From Aquisediminimonas sp031376385 (lineage in GTDB: Bacteria > Pseudomonadota > Alphaproteobacteria > Sphingomonadales > Sphingomonadaceae), in assembly GCA_031376385.1 (NCBI GenBank), contig JANMDQ010000015.1:372001-436000 (forward strand): a DNA stretch of 64,000 nucleotides. Direction: 5' to 3'. The notes beneath the pieces are model-generated. The model saw only the letters and a program-made list of their open reading frames with translations. It did not search any database and was not told where the DNA came from. How positions within the stretch are numbered: the first letter of the stretch is position 1; each line of letters opens with the position of its first letter. The position numbers were made by a program, and so were the translations under genes. Positions 24,375 to 32,339 of the stretch are shown here, piece by piece.

Positions 24375-24480
24375 TTCCCTGAGCCTGTCGAACGACCGTT
24401 CTTCTTATGGCTTGATGTTGAAGTATATAAAGCATGGTCCTTCGACAAGGCTCTCCTGAGCGACGTCGAAGGACTCAGGG
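24375..24480. repeat. REP-like inverted repeat, CCCTGAGC-TGTCGAA family (degenerate)
   Basis: TTCCCTGAGCCTGTCGAACG (from 24375) is matched inverted by GGTCCTTCGACAAGGCTC (24436-24453), and a second arm TCGAAGGACTCAGGG ends at 24480. It occupies the gap between two minus-strand genes and ends 5 bases before the phosphotransferase start codon. The intact form is at 34464-34547. Confidence 0.8.
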
Positions 24481-24489
24481 GAGGGGCGT

Positions 24490-24879
24490 TTATAACTGCT
24501 TTGATTTCCAATAGGCAAAAGCACGACCCTGAACCGCGTCCACAAACGCCCGTGCCTCCGGCCCCGTCCATAGCCCCTTGTAATCGCGTCGGCCGGTCCA
24601 CCAGCCTTGCCCCGGCAGGCCGTCACTTTCGCGCACGACCAACACCGCAAGCTCTGGTTCCCCCCGGCCCGCCGCAAGGGCATCAACATGGTCCAGCGTC
24701 TTGCACAACACCCGCATTTTGGGACGCGTGAAGCGGAACCCAAGCGCCATCAGGATTTCAGAATAGCTGATCCAGCGCCCCTCCGCTGCGACACTGTGAA
24801 GGATCGCCGTGATCCGCGGCACGTCATACAGCGCGCTTTTGTCATCTGGGTCATCATCAAGAGCATATTCGTCGATCAT
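24490..24879 (-). CDS. Conserved-looking hypothetical protein, 129 residues
   Basis: I do not recognise the family. An acidic N terminus (DEYALDDDPDDKS) leads into a helix and strand pattern like a winged helix (RITAILHSVAAEGRWISYSEILMAL), then EPELAVLVVRESDGLPGQGW and an aromatic C terminus. No signal peptide or membrane helix. It starts 4 bases after the stop of the acetyltransferase gene, so it belongs to the same transcript. Codon use looks like that of its neighbours. Confidence 0.7.
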   Translation of the reverse strand: MIDEYALDDDPDDKSALYDVPRITAILHSVAAEGRWISYSEILMALGFRFTRPKMRVLCKTLDHVDALAAGRGEPELAVLVVRESDGLPGQGWWTGRRDYKGLWTGPEARAFVDAVQGRAFAYWKSKQL

Positions 24880-24883
24880 GTGA

Positions 24884-25417
24884 TCAGCTCAGGGCTTTCT
24901 CCATGACAACGAGATAGAGGTCGCTCCGCTTCGGCTCTCCAAAACGCGCTTCGTCGTAAGGAAAAGGCACTACGTCCCCCGTTAACAGGTAGCCGCGTCT
25001 TTCATACCAGGCGATGAGTTCTGTGCGCTGAGCAATCACCGTCATTTGCGCCCGGTCAAAACCCCATTTATCGCGGATATGCCTTTCGGCGGTTTCGAGG
25101 ATGCGGCGGCCCATGCCTTTGGACTGGCCGGTGGGTTGGACTGTGACCATGCCGATATAGCCGTAATCGGCGCGGCGCTCGACGGTAATGCAGGCGCGCA
25201 GTTGGCCTGCGTCCTCAAACAGCAGGATCGCTTGGTTAGGGTCTGCGAGCACCGGCGCGAGCATTCCGACGTCTGTTCGCTGGCCGTCCAGCAAATGCGC
25301 CTCAGTTGTCCAGCCTGCGGTGCTCGCGTCGCCGCGGTAGGCGGATTGAACAAGGGCAACTACATCGGGGAGATCGCGTTCCAGAGCCTCCCGCACGGCA
25401 ATTGCATCAGGCTGCAA
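24884..25417 (-). CDS. GNAT-family N-acetyltransferase
   Basis: A protein of about 177 residues with the GNAT core. The strand GYIGMVTVQPTGQSKGMGRRIL contains the acetyl-CoA loop (Q/RxxGxG/A as QSKGMG), followed by LETAERHIRDKWG. The C-terminal strand TELIAWYERRGYLLTG is also typical. The substrate is not predictable. The start is uncertain: TTG 25417 overlaps the preceding gene by 11 bases, and GTG 25396 is an alternative; both imply coupling to the upstream gene. Confidence 0.82.
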   Translation of the reverse strand: MQPDAIAVREALERDLPDVVALVQSAYRGDASTAGWTTEAHLLDGQRTDVGMLAPVLADPNQAILLFEDAGQLRACITVERRADYGYIGMVTVQPTGQSKGMGRRILETAERHIRDKWGFDRAQMTVIAQRTELIAWYERRGYLLTGDVVPFPYDEARFGEPKRSDLYLVVMEKALS

Positions 25418-26381
25418 AGCGTTTCAGCCGGTCGTTGATGATCGCATCGGCCTCTGCCATGATCCGGTCAATCAGTTCTTTACAGGTCGGGATATCGCGG
25501 ATCAGACCAGCGACCATGCCGCAGCTCCATGCGCCAATTTCCATTTCGCCTTCCAACATGATGCGGGGGTAAACGCCTGCGACTTCAGCAGCGATATCAT
25601 CAAACTTGATCGCTGCACCCAGTTCGCGTTCCTTTTGCAACAACCGTTCCACAGCCTGGTTGGTCAGCACCCGTTCGGTGTTGCGCAGGGGCCGCATGAC
25701 AAGGCGTGTGTCGAGTTCAGATGCGGCAACGATTGCGTCTTTTACATTCTGATGCACTGGCGCTTCGGTTGTCGCGATGAACCGTGTGCCCATATTCATA
25801 CCATCAGCTCCAAGGGCCAAGGCTGCAACAAGGCTCCGCCCATCGGCCATACCGCCTGAGGCCACAAAGGGGATTTCCAGCTCATCGGCAGCACGCGGCA
25901 AAAGGATCATGTTGGGAATGTCATCTTCGCCGGGATGACCGCCACATTCAAAACCATCGACCGATACGGCATCACATCCGATCCGTTGCGCTTTCAAGGC
26001 GTGACGGACAGCAGTGCATTTGTGGATGATCTTGACGCCGGCATCGCGCAGTGCAGGGATCACTGATTGCGGATTATTACCAGCGGTTTCCACAACCTTG
26101 ACCCCGCCTTCTATAATTGCCTTCACCATGCCGGGATAATCCGGCGCATTCACGACAGGGAGGAAGGTCAAGTTCACGCCGAAGGGCTTATCGGTCATAT
26201 CTTTGCACCGGGCAATTTCATTGGCGAGGTCAGCCGCTGACTTTTGCGTTAGGCCGGTAATAATGCCCAAGCCGCCCGCGTTCGAAACCGCCGCTGCCAT
26301 TTCAGCAAAGCCGACAAAATGCATTCCGCCTTGAATGATGGGATGCTGGATACCGAACATTTCGGTGATACGGGTTTTCAC
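25407..26381 (-). CDS. Nitronate monooxygenase/2-nitropropane dioxygenase-like flavoprotein
   Basis: A 324-residue TIM-barrel FMN protein. HPIIQGGMHFVGFAEMAAAV and GGLGIITG are the N-terminal FMN and active-site segments; VSVDGFECGGHPGEDD has the conserved histidine; VASGGMADGRSLVAALALGADGMNMGTRF is the phosphate-binding barrel end. The family oxidises nitronates, and related FabK enzymes reduce enoyl-ACP. This version resembles nitronate monooxygenase-like proteins that accompany acyl-CoA genes, so the true substrate is open. It heads a probable four-gene transcript to the phosphotransferase. Confidence 0.88.
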   Translation of the reverse strand: MKTRITEMFGIQHPIIQGGMHFVGFAEMAAAVSNAGGLGIITGLTQKSAADLANEIARCKDMTDKPFGVNLTFLPVVNAPDYPGMVKAIIEGGVKVVETAGNNPQSVIPALRDAGVKIIHKCTAVRHALKAQRIGCDAVSVDGFECGGHPGEDDIPNMILLPRAADELEIPFVASGGMADGRSLVAALALGADGMNMGTRFIATTEAPVHQNVKDAIVAASELDTRLVMRPLRNTERVLTNQAVERLLQKERELGAAIKFDDIAAEVAGVYPRIMLEGEMEIGAWSCGMVAGLIRDIPTCKELIDRIMAEADAIINDRLKRFAA

Positions 26382-26456
26382 GGGCGAATCCTCTCTGCAA
26401 GTTTGTTTCGCGAGGTGGTCGCGGAGATTGACGTTTACGTCAAGTGGGAGTGTAAG

Positions 26457-26485
26457 TTGACGCTTCTAGTGTTAAACACTAGATT
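26457..26485 (+). promoter_or_regulatory. Promoter and palindromic operator of the vapBC-type module
   Basis: TTGACG at 26457-26462 and TAGATT at 26480-26485 are 17 bases apart. Between and across the -10 lies a perfect 19-base palindrome at 26465-26483 (TCTAGTGTT-A-AACACTAGA), 8 bases before the antitoxin ATG. Such a site fits autorepression by the antitoxin-toxin complex; binding is inferred. Confidence 0.65.
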
Positions 26486-26491
26486 ATAGAA

Positions 26492-26728
26492 ATGGATCGA
26501 TATATTACAGCAACAGAGGCCAACCAGCGCTTTTCCGAAATGCTCCGCGAAGTGGGGCAGGGGGAAAGCTATACCGTAACATCGCGCGGGAAACCCGTTG
26601 CGCGGATGGTGCCTGCTGAGGAGGATGAGCAGCTCAAAAAGCTCAGTGCCGAGGAGTTTCTGGAATATTTCCGAAATAAGCCTCATCGGGTCGTTGGGCT
26701 TTGGACTCGCGAAGACGCTTACGATTGA
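26492..26728 (+). CDS. Phd/YefM-type antitoxin
   Basis: A 78-residue antitoxin: ITATEANQRFSEMLREVGQGE is the Phd/YefM dimerisation and DNA-binding region, followed by YTVTSRGKPVARMVP, and a C-terminal segment that would wrap the toxin. Its stop overlaps the toxin start in TGATG. A palindrome 8 bases upstream is the likely operator. Confidence 0.88.
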   Translation: MDRYITATEANQRFSEMLREVGQGESYTVTSRGKPVARMVPAEEDEQLKKLSAEEFLEYFRNKPHRVVGLWTREDAYD

Positions 26729-27183
26729 TGCGCATCGCCCTTGATACAAATATCCTTATTTACCTAGAGGGTCTCTCAAAGTTGCCGTCGGACGATCCAA
26801 AAATTGATCTTGCCCAAGACCTAATCGGTAAACTGATGGGTACCGCCACGCTGATAGTTCCCACTCAAGTGCTGGGGGAATATTATAATGTTGCCAGCCG
26901 ACTTGGCCAACCACGCGAGACTTGCCGCACTTCCATACAGTTGATGCAACAACAATTTGACATCGTTGGAACCACCGAAGGCACATTCACACAAGCCCTC
27001 AACCTTGCGGTTGATCACAAACTTCAGTTTTGGGACGCGCTGATCGTTAACGCGGCTGCTGATGCGGGCTGCACGATGCTGCTGTCTGAAGATATGCAGT
27101 CCGGTTTTGAATGGCGCGGCGTGCGGGTGGTGAACCCGTTCGCCGACCAACCGGACCGCAAGTTGGCGCGGTTGCTTGCTTAG
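26728..27183 (+). CDS. VapC-type PIN-domain ribonuclease toxin
   Basis: A 151-residue PIN protein. LDTNILIYLEG gives the first acidic residue, VPTQVLGEYYNV the conserved glutamate, LQFWDALIVNAAADAGC the third acidic position, and LLSEDMQSG the fourth. PIN toxins cut RNA, often tRNA or rRNA. ATG 26728 overlaps the antitoxin stop by one base, which is normal for vapBC. The gene ends 3 bases before the convergent response regulator. Confidence 0.9.
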   Translation: MRIALDTNILIYLEGLSKLPSDDPKIDLAQDLIGKLMGTATLIVPTQVLGEYYNVASRLGQPRETCRTSIQLMQQQFDIVGTTEGTFTQALNLAVDHKLQFWDALIVNAAADAGCTMLLSEDMQSGFEWRGVRVVNPFADQPDRKLARLLA

Positions 27184-27186
27184 GGC

Positions 27187-27990
27187 CTAATGCACGAACC
27201 GCGCGACGACGTCGCGGTAAGATCGTGACACTTTCACTTGTGCGTTGGATTCCAGCACGAGGAAACATTCGCCATTGGTGTGTGGCTTCACTTGTTTGAC
27301 CAGATCGAGATTGACGATGGTGGAACGGTGGACGCGTTGAAACCGGCGCGGGTCCAACCGTTTTTCAAGATCCTTCATAGTCTCGCGCAGGATCAGCGTT
27401 TCGCCGCCGACATAGATGCACATATAATCACCCGCGGCATCAATCCGCTCGATCGTATCGACATCAACGCGGAAAATCTGGCCCTGATCCTTGATATTGA
27501 TCATTTTCTCATAACGATTGGCGGCAACGACATCTGCGCCAGCATCGACATATTCATCATGCGCATCAGGAGCATGTTCAGCCAGCGCCTCTTTCAAACG
27601 GCCAACCTCTTCAACGCCGCGTTTTTCAGCGAGGCGCTGGCGCACACGTTCAAGACTGTCCGCCAGCCGCTCCGGCTCAACTGGTTTCATCAGATAATCC
27701 GTGGCCTGCGCTTCAAACGCGCGAATGGCATGATCGGAATAGGCGGTGACAAACACAAACAGCGGCGGTTCAACTTCCATCAGGCCTTGGACAACGGAAA
27801 ATCCGTCGAAGCCCGGCATTTGAATATCCAGGAAGACCAGATCCGGCTTGTTGGTTTTGATTGACCGGATGGCCTCACGCCCATTCAGACAGGTGTCGAT
27901 AATTTCGACATCGGGGTGGGCCTCAAGCCGCAATTGCAGACCTTGAATGGCCAGTTTTTCATCATCAACCAAAATAGCTCGGATTGTCAT
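27187..27990 (-). CDS. LytTR-family response regulator
   Basis: A 267-residue two-domain regulator. The receiver (residues 1-120) has the acidic pair VDDEK, the phosphorylation site LVFLDIQMPGFDG, VTAY, and KPV. The C-terminal LytTR DNA-binding domain (FRVDVDTIERIDAAGDYMCI, then RRFQRVHRSTIVNLDLVKQV) follows a linker. LytTR domains bind pairs of roughly 9-base direct repeats. The start overlaps the sensor kinase stop in ATGA, so the pair is co-translated. Confidence 0.92.
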   Translation of the reverse strand: MTIRAILVDDEKLAIQGLQLRLEAHPDVEIIDTCLNGREAIRSIKTNKPDLVFLDIQMPGFDGFSVVQGLMEVEPPLFVFVTAYSDHAIRAFEAQATDYLMKPVEPERLADSLERVRQRLAEKRGVEEVGRLKEALAEHAPDAHDEYVDAGADVVAANRYEKMINIKDQGQIFRVDVDTIERIDAAGDYMCIYVGGETLILRETMKDLEKRLDPRRFQRVHRSTIVNLDLVKQVKPHTNGECFLVLESNAQVKVSRSYRDVVARFVH

Positions 27991-29078
27991 GCGACTTTCT
28001 CCTCCCCGCGATAGGGCAATTCTAAAGTTACTGAAAACCCCCCGTCAGGTCGGCTGCCATATTCGATCATCTGATCTTCACCATAAGCCTGCACCAATCT
28101 GTCCCGGATGTTGGCAAGGCCAACCCCTGTGGATGAAGTCGTCGCAGGGAGCGCACCATTCAACCCCGGACCGCTATCAGATACGACGATGCGAACCCTG
28201 TCCCCGATGAGCCGCGCCTCAAGGTTGATTTCGGCCCCTTCTTCCTGAGGAGTGACGGCGTATTTAACTGCGTTTTCGACAAGCGGTTGCAGCAGCAAGG
28301 ACGGCAGTCGCGCTTTTGATACGGCGGGATCAACATCAAAATTGATGCGCAAGCGGTCTTCAAACCGCATTTTTTCAATATCGAGATAGAGTTTTAGTGT
28401 CTCCACCTCTTGCGCCAACGTCACTTGGGCAGTGGGTTCATAGACGAGCGTGTAACGCAGGAATGATGCCAGACGGGACAGCATGGCATTGGCCCGCTCA
28501 GTTTGTTGGAGCAGCACAAGCGTGGAAATACTGTTCAGCGTGTTGAACAGGAAATGCGGGTTCAATTGGTATCGCAGCATAGCCAATTGCGCGCTTGACG
28601 CTTGGCCCTCTAGCTTCAGCAGCTCATCCGCGCGCTGTTCCAAGATGATGTAGAAATTGATACCGAAATAGAGCGCCGACCAAGCTGCAATGAGCAGAAA
28701 ATTGATGGTGATTGATCCCAGAAACAGCGCCCCGTCGAAGGCGCCGCCATCCCGGTCCATCATGTTGAACACCCAAGCATCTATCGCCGAATAGGCGGCG
28801 ACGGAGAAGGCAACGGCAAAGACGGCGCCTGTCCATGTCATGATGGGGCGTCGCGCGATGAGCCAGCGGAACACAGCGCTTAACACTAAGGTGATGGAAT
28901 ATCCGGCCGCAACAGACACGATCAGCGGGATCAGGAAAGATGCAGTCATCCCATTGCCGACACCGCTTGCCATGCGGAGCATTAGATAAAAGGCCCATCC
29001 AGCCGTCTGCAGCACCCAAAACGCGCGGTTCTTGTCATCGAAAAAGGGTTGGGAACTGAATCCGGGAAGGCGCATCAT
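27987..29078 (-). CDS. LytS-type sensor histidine kinase
   Basis: A 363-residue membrane kinase. Four predicted helices fill the first 150 residues, with no large periplasmic sensor. The His_kinase (LytS-type) motif QLNPHFLFNTLNSISTLV contains the phosphorylated histidine, LVENAVKYAV is the N box, and SDSGPGL and GVGLANIRDRL are the G boxes. It phosphorylates the LytTR regulator encoded immediately after it. What it senses is unknown; small-loop LytS kinases usually report on the membrane itself. Confidence 0.9.
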   Translation of the reverse strand: MMRLPGFSSQPFFDDKNRAFWVLQTAGWAFYLMLRMASGVGNGMTASFLIPLIVSVAAGYSITLVLSAVFRWLIARRPIMTWTGAVFAVAFSVAAYSAIDAWVFNMMDRDGGAFDGALFLGSITINFLLIAAWSALYFGINFYIILEQRADELLKLEGQASSAQLAMLRYQLNPHFLFNTLNSISTLVLLQQTERANAMLSRLASFLRYTLVYEPTAQVTLAQEVETLKLYLDIEKMRFEDRLRINFDVDPAVSKARLPSLLLQPLVENAVKYAVTPQEEGAEINLEARLIGDRVRIVVSDSGPGLNGALPATTSSTGVGLANIRDRLVQAYGEDQMIEYGSRPDGGFSVTLELPYRGEEKVA

Positions 29079-29461
29079 AGATGCTTAGCTTATTATTGCG
29101 GCGGATTGAAGCGCACTAGTGAAGGCGATGCCGAATGGGCTTAAGGTGACAAAGTTCCACAAGAAACGCGGTATTTCTGTCACCTTATGTCACCTTTGGG
29201 CCAGAAATATGAGCGACTGACACGCTGGTGCGACTTTGGGTCGACACGGAACGAGGGTGTATAGCAAGCCGCCGACAGCTTAGATCAAAATAATTCCTAC
29301 ATTTCAACGGTTTTTTGATCACAGCAGGCTTAATGATCCAGTCGGACAAAAGGCTCATTTGTGTGTCTAGCGCCTGCCGGACGGCAAGAGCCGTTGCTTT
29401 AAGAACTGTCACTGCGGTCAATGGCTTAAGGCATTGATACTAATGCCGTATTATTCATTCA
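29079..29461. other. 383-base divergent upstream region of the two-component genes and a surface protein gene
   Basis: No gene is seen. The notable content is three copies of a 9-base word, AAGGTGACA at 29143 and its complement TGTCACCTT at 29178 and (as TGTCACCTT) at 29188, described separately. The rest is unremarkable. Confidence 0.6.
29143..29197. promoter_or_regulatory. Clustered TGTCACCTT repeats, candidate operator
   Basis: TGTCACCTT occurs at 29178-29186 and again one helical turn (about 10 bases) later, and the inverse AAGGTGACA lies at 29143-29151. The cluster is 66-120 bases upstream of the sensor kinase start. Direct repeats on one face of the helix are what a LytTR dimer uses, so autoregulation is possible; this is inference from spacing only. 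Confidence 0.4.
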
Positions 29462-30973
29462 ATGGACATCGTTGACCCAATCCAACGCCTTTATCGTTCG
29501 TTGACAGCGTTGGCTGTCGTAGCGATGGGATTGATGATCCCGCCCAGCCCAGCCTCGGCCGCGCAAACGCTGAACACGATTAGCACGACTTCATGCTCAG
29601 CGCAGGGTGGAACGGTGACGGGTGCGAACCTGCTCACAGACTTTGCTAATGGAACCTTTGGCAGCGAAAGTGGCGCGGCCGATCAATCGCCATCAATCAA
29701 TCCCTATCCCGGCCAAGTCAGTGGCGGAACATTTAGCAATTTCTACGCCATCACTTGGGGCCGCTATGCCTATTTTGCTAATGCTGTAACGCGCCGAAAT
29801 CCCTCGCAACATGCTGCTGTTACCGATCCCGTCTATGGCAATAGCGGACGATTTTTTGCGTCTGATCCGAATGCCAGCACGCCTGTGCTCAACTTCTCTG
29901 CGCTTAACGTGGCTTCCAATCAAAATTATCAGTTATCATTTTGGGCAGCAAATAGTGAAACGAACGGGCTGCCGAATGACGTCAATATTGAGATTGACGG
30001 CATCGTCAGCTTAAACACTGGGCCTTTGCAAGCTTTTGCATCCGCACTGGAATGGAAACGCTATTCCTTTGTATTCAATGCAGGAAACCGCTCAACGATT
30101 CTCATAGCCATGCGTTCTCTCGAGACGGGAAACGCTGGTCGCGATTTTTACCTCGATAATGTGGAAATGCGATCCTGCAGCATTTCTGGCGGCACTATTT
30201 CCGGGTTTGTCTATTCCGATGTGAATCGAACCGACAGCTATCAACCCGCCAATGAAACTTCATTAAAGCTGATCACTGTGAGGCTTTATGACACGCGCGG
30301 TGATGCCAATACCGCGAACGATATCTTAGTGAGCAGCTATACGACCGACACGAGCGGCGCGTACGCATTCACTAACGCGCCCGCAAACGCCAATTACCAG
30401 ATTCGTGTCGATGGCGCAGATCCAGATTTGCCGTTCGGCGCCGTAATCGGAACGCCGTCTACCATCAATGTTAGCTTAGCATCTGGGGGCAGCGTTTCAG
30501 ATCGCAATTTTGGATTTGACGTGGCGCAGCCCAACCTGTCGATGGCGAAGACGTCAAGGTCATATACCAATCTATCAACCGGTGTCTTTTTCGTTCCGGG
30601 TCAGGATGTGGAATATTCTATTCAAATCATCAACAACTGCGGATCGGGACATGACAAAAACTCTCTCTTTTTGTACGATTCGCTGCCACCGATGTTAGAG
30701 TTTTATAATGGTGATTTTGATGACGCAGGCACTGCGACAAATGATCCGATATTGTTCATGCAAAGCGACGCCAGTTTGAGCTATGTCTATTCGAGAGATG
30801 TGGGCTATTCCAATTCCGCGACCATACCGACAGGCATGGCCTCTTGTAATTACATGCCCTCTGCGGGCTACGATCCGAACGTAAAGTTTATTTGCTTCAA
30901 TCCAGATGGCGTCTTTTCTGGAGGCTTTTCTTCACCCTCAATCACGTTCAAGTTCAGGTCGAGAATTAGGTGA
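29462..30973 (+). CDS. Secreted surface protein with SdrD-B-like and DUF11-like domains
   Basis: A 503-residue protein. The signal peptide (LTALAVVAMGLMIPPSPASAA) is followed by a region of about 190 residues resembling a jelly-roll (LSFWAANSETNGLPNDVNIEIDG, FYLDNVEM). Next is an SdrD-B-like repeat (GTISGFVYSDVN, then SGAYAFTNAPANANYQIRVD), and then a DUF11-like beta domain (FFVPGQDVEYSIQIINN). Such modules build adhesive or S-layer-like surface proteins. It has no C-terminal sorting signal that I recognise and ends in FKFRSRIR. It is lower in GC than the neighbouring housekeeping genes and is divergent from the LytS kinase. Confidence 0.75.
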   Translation: MDIVDPIQRLYRSLTALAVVAMGLMIPPSPASAAQTLNTISTTSCSAQGGTVTGANLLTDFANGTFGSESGAADQSPSINPYPGQVSGGTFSNFYAITWGRYAYFANAVTRRNPSQHAAVTDPVYGNSGRFFASDPNASTPVLNFSALNVASNQNYQLSFWAANSETNGLPNDVNIEIDGIVSLNTGPLQAFASALEWKRYSFVFNAGNRSTILIAMRSLETGNAGRDFYLDNVEMRSCSISGGTISGFVYSDVNRTDSYQPANETSLKLITVRLYDTRGDANTANDILVSSYTTDTSGAYAFTNAPANANYQIRVDGADPDLPFGAVIGTPSTINVSLASGGSVSDRNFGFDVAQPNLSMAKTSRSYTNLSTGVFFVPGQDVEYSIQIINNCGSGHDKNSLFLYDSLPPMLEFYNGDFDDAGTATNDPILFMQSDASLSYVYSRDVGYSNSATIPTGMASCNYMPSAGYDPNVKFICFNPDGVFSGGFSSPSITFKFRSRIR

Positions 30974-31049
30974 TTTCCGATTTTGGTCTCGCCTTGATGG
31001 AGAGGCAGGTCGCCAAAGGTCTCACATCAATGGCGTAAGCGCCGCAACA

Positions 31050-32339
31050 TCAACGCGGCGCTGCGCTTGCGAAACTGACGATGCTCTCACTGCCGTCTGC
31101 CGAGACGGACGACACGCCGACGAAATGATCATCAATGATCAGGCCGGGAATTTCAGCGGTGGTAACATTGCCCAGCGTTCGTTCATTCTGCCACTCGCTG
31201 GCGTCGGCCGCACGCCAATAAAGTTTATAGACGACGGCACCCGGAGCGGCTGCCCAGTTGATGGTTGTGCTGGTGGATACCGCCCCAAGCGCCACAACTT
31301 GTGTTGGCGGCGGTGGAGCGTTTGCAAGTGTGTTCGTCACAGCGATGTTCAGGGCGGTGACCTTGGCCAGATAGGCAAAGTCCATCCGGTCAACGGTGTC
31401 GCCAAACGGACGCCCGGCCTCGGTCCGCACGTCCTGATGTTGGGCATCGTAATTTTCGACGCCAACGGAAAAGCGGATGGCCGGAAGCCCCGCCTCCAAC
31501 AGTGCCAAATGATCGCCGCCGCGCCCAAAACGGTCTGGCCTGCGCACAAGGAAAGGGGTCAAGCTGCCGTTGGTCTGCTTGGCAATTTTAACGACGGCCT
31601 TGGCAAGCGCCCGCGAAGACCCATCATCCTCGCCACCATTGCCGCGCCGGGCGCGTTGGGCTGCTTCACCTTCCGAAAAGCGGATGCCTTCGCTGAATAT
31701 GCGGACTTTATCGGCGACTACTCGGCCATCCTGCCCAACTGTGTTACCGACGATATCATTGTTGAGCATAGCCAGCACGTTCCAGCCGCGCGCTTTGGCA
31801 GTTTCAGCCAGCAAGCGCCCGCCCCAGAGGCCCTGTTCCTCACCCGACAGGATCGCGTAGACAATCGTCGCGCGCGGCTTTGTTTTTGAGAGGATCCTTG
31901 CGGTTTCTAGCACAAGCGCGACGCCAGACGCGTCATCATTGGCACCGGGCGCGTCGCTTGTTGCGTCCATGACATCGCTGACGCGGCTATCGATATGGCC
32001 TGCGACAATCACAACGTCAGATGACGCGTCGCTGCCTTTTTGAATGCCCATGACGTTGACAAGATCGACACCCTGCGGCGCGCGGGAGCCGTCAAAGCGT
32101 TTGGACGGCAGATCAACGGTGATGCATCCGCCGCACGCCTTGGACATTTTTTGCAGCCGCGCCGCTGCCCAGCGCCTCGCCGCACCAATCCCGCGTTTCG
32201 GATCAGTTGCGGATGACAGAGTGTGACGCGTGCCAAAGCTGACAAGCGCCTCGACATCTTTGCGCAAGGCCTCAGGCGAGGGCGCAGGGCCAGCCGCGAC
32301 GAGGAAGAGAGCGAGCGGTGCGATCGCCAAGCGCCGCAT
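31050..32339 (-). CDS. Secreted M28-family aminopeptidase with C-terminal Fn3-like domain
   Basis: A 429-residue protein with a signal peptide (LAIAPLALFLVAAGPA). The M28 zinc site is visible in order: VAGHIDSR (His), GANDDASGVAL (bridging Asp), ILSGEEQGLWGG (catalytic and metal Glu), LNNDIVGN (Asp) and a later His. The last 90 residues (PPPPTQVVALGAV onward) look like a fibronectin type III module. It would trim peptides in the periplasm or outside the cell. ATG 32339 overlaps the rlmN stop by one base, so it is translated from the rlmN message. Confidence 0.88.
   Translation of the reverse strand: MRRLAIAPLALFLVAAGPAPSPEALRKDVEALVSFGTRHTLSSATDPKRGIGAARRWAAARLQKMSKACGGCITVDLPSKRFDGSRAPQGVDLVNVMGIQKGSDASSDVVIVAGHIDSRVSDVMDATSDAPGANDDASGVALVLETARILSKTKPRATIVYAILSGEEQGLWGGRLLAETAKARGWNVLAMLNNDIVGNTVGQDGRVVADKVRIFSEGIRFSEGEAAQRARRGNGGEDDGSSRALAKAVVKIAKQTNGSLTPFLVRRPDRFGRGGDHLALLEAGLPAIRFSVGVENYDAQHQDVRTEAGRPFGDTVDRMDFAYLAKVTALNIAVTNTLANAPPPPTQVVALGAVSTSTTINWAAAPGAVVYKLYWRAADASEWQNERTLGNVTTAEIPGLIIDDHFVGVSSVSADGSESIVSFASAAPR

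Noticed and set aside
30906..31889. 327-residue plus-strand frame overlapping the surface protein end and the M28 gene
   Set aside because: It is mostly antisense to the M28 peptidase, whose zinc ligands are all present on the minus strand.
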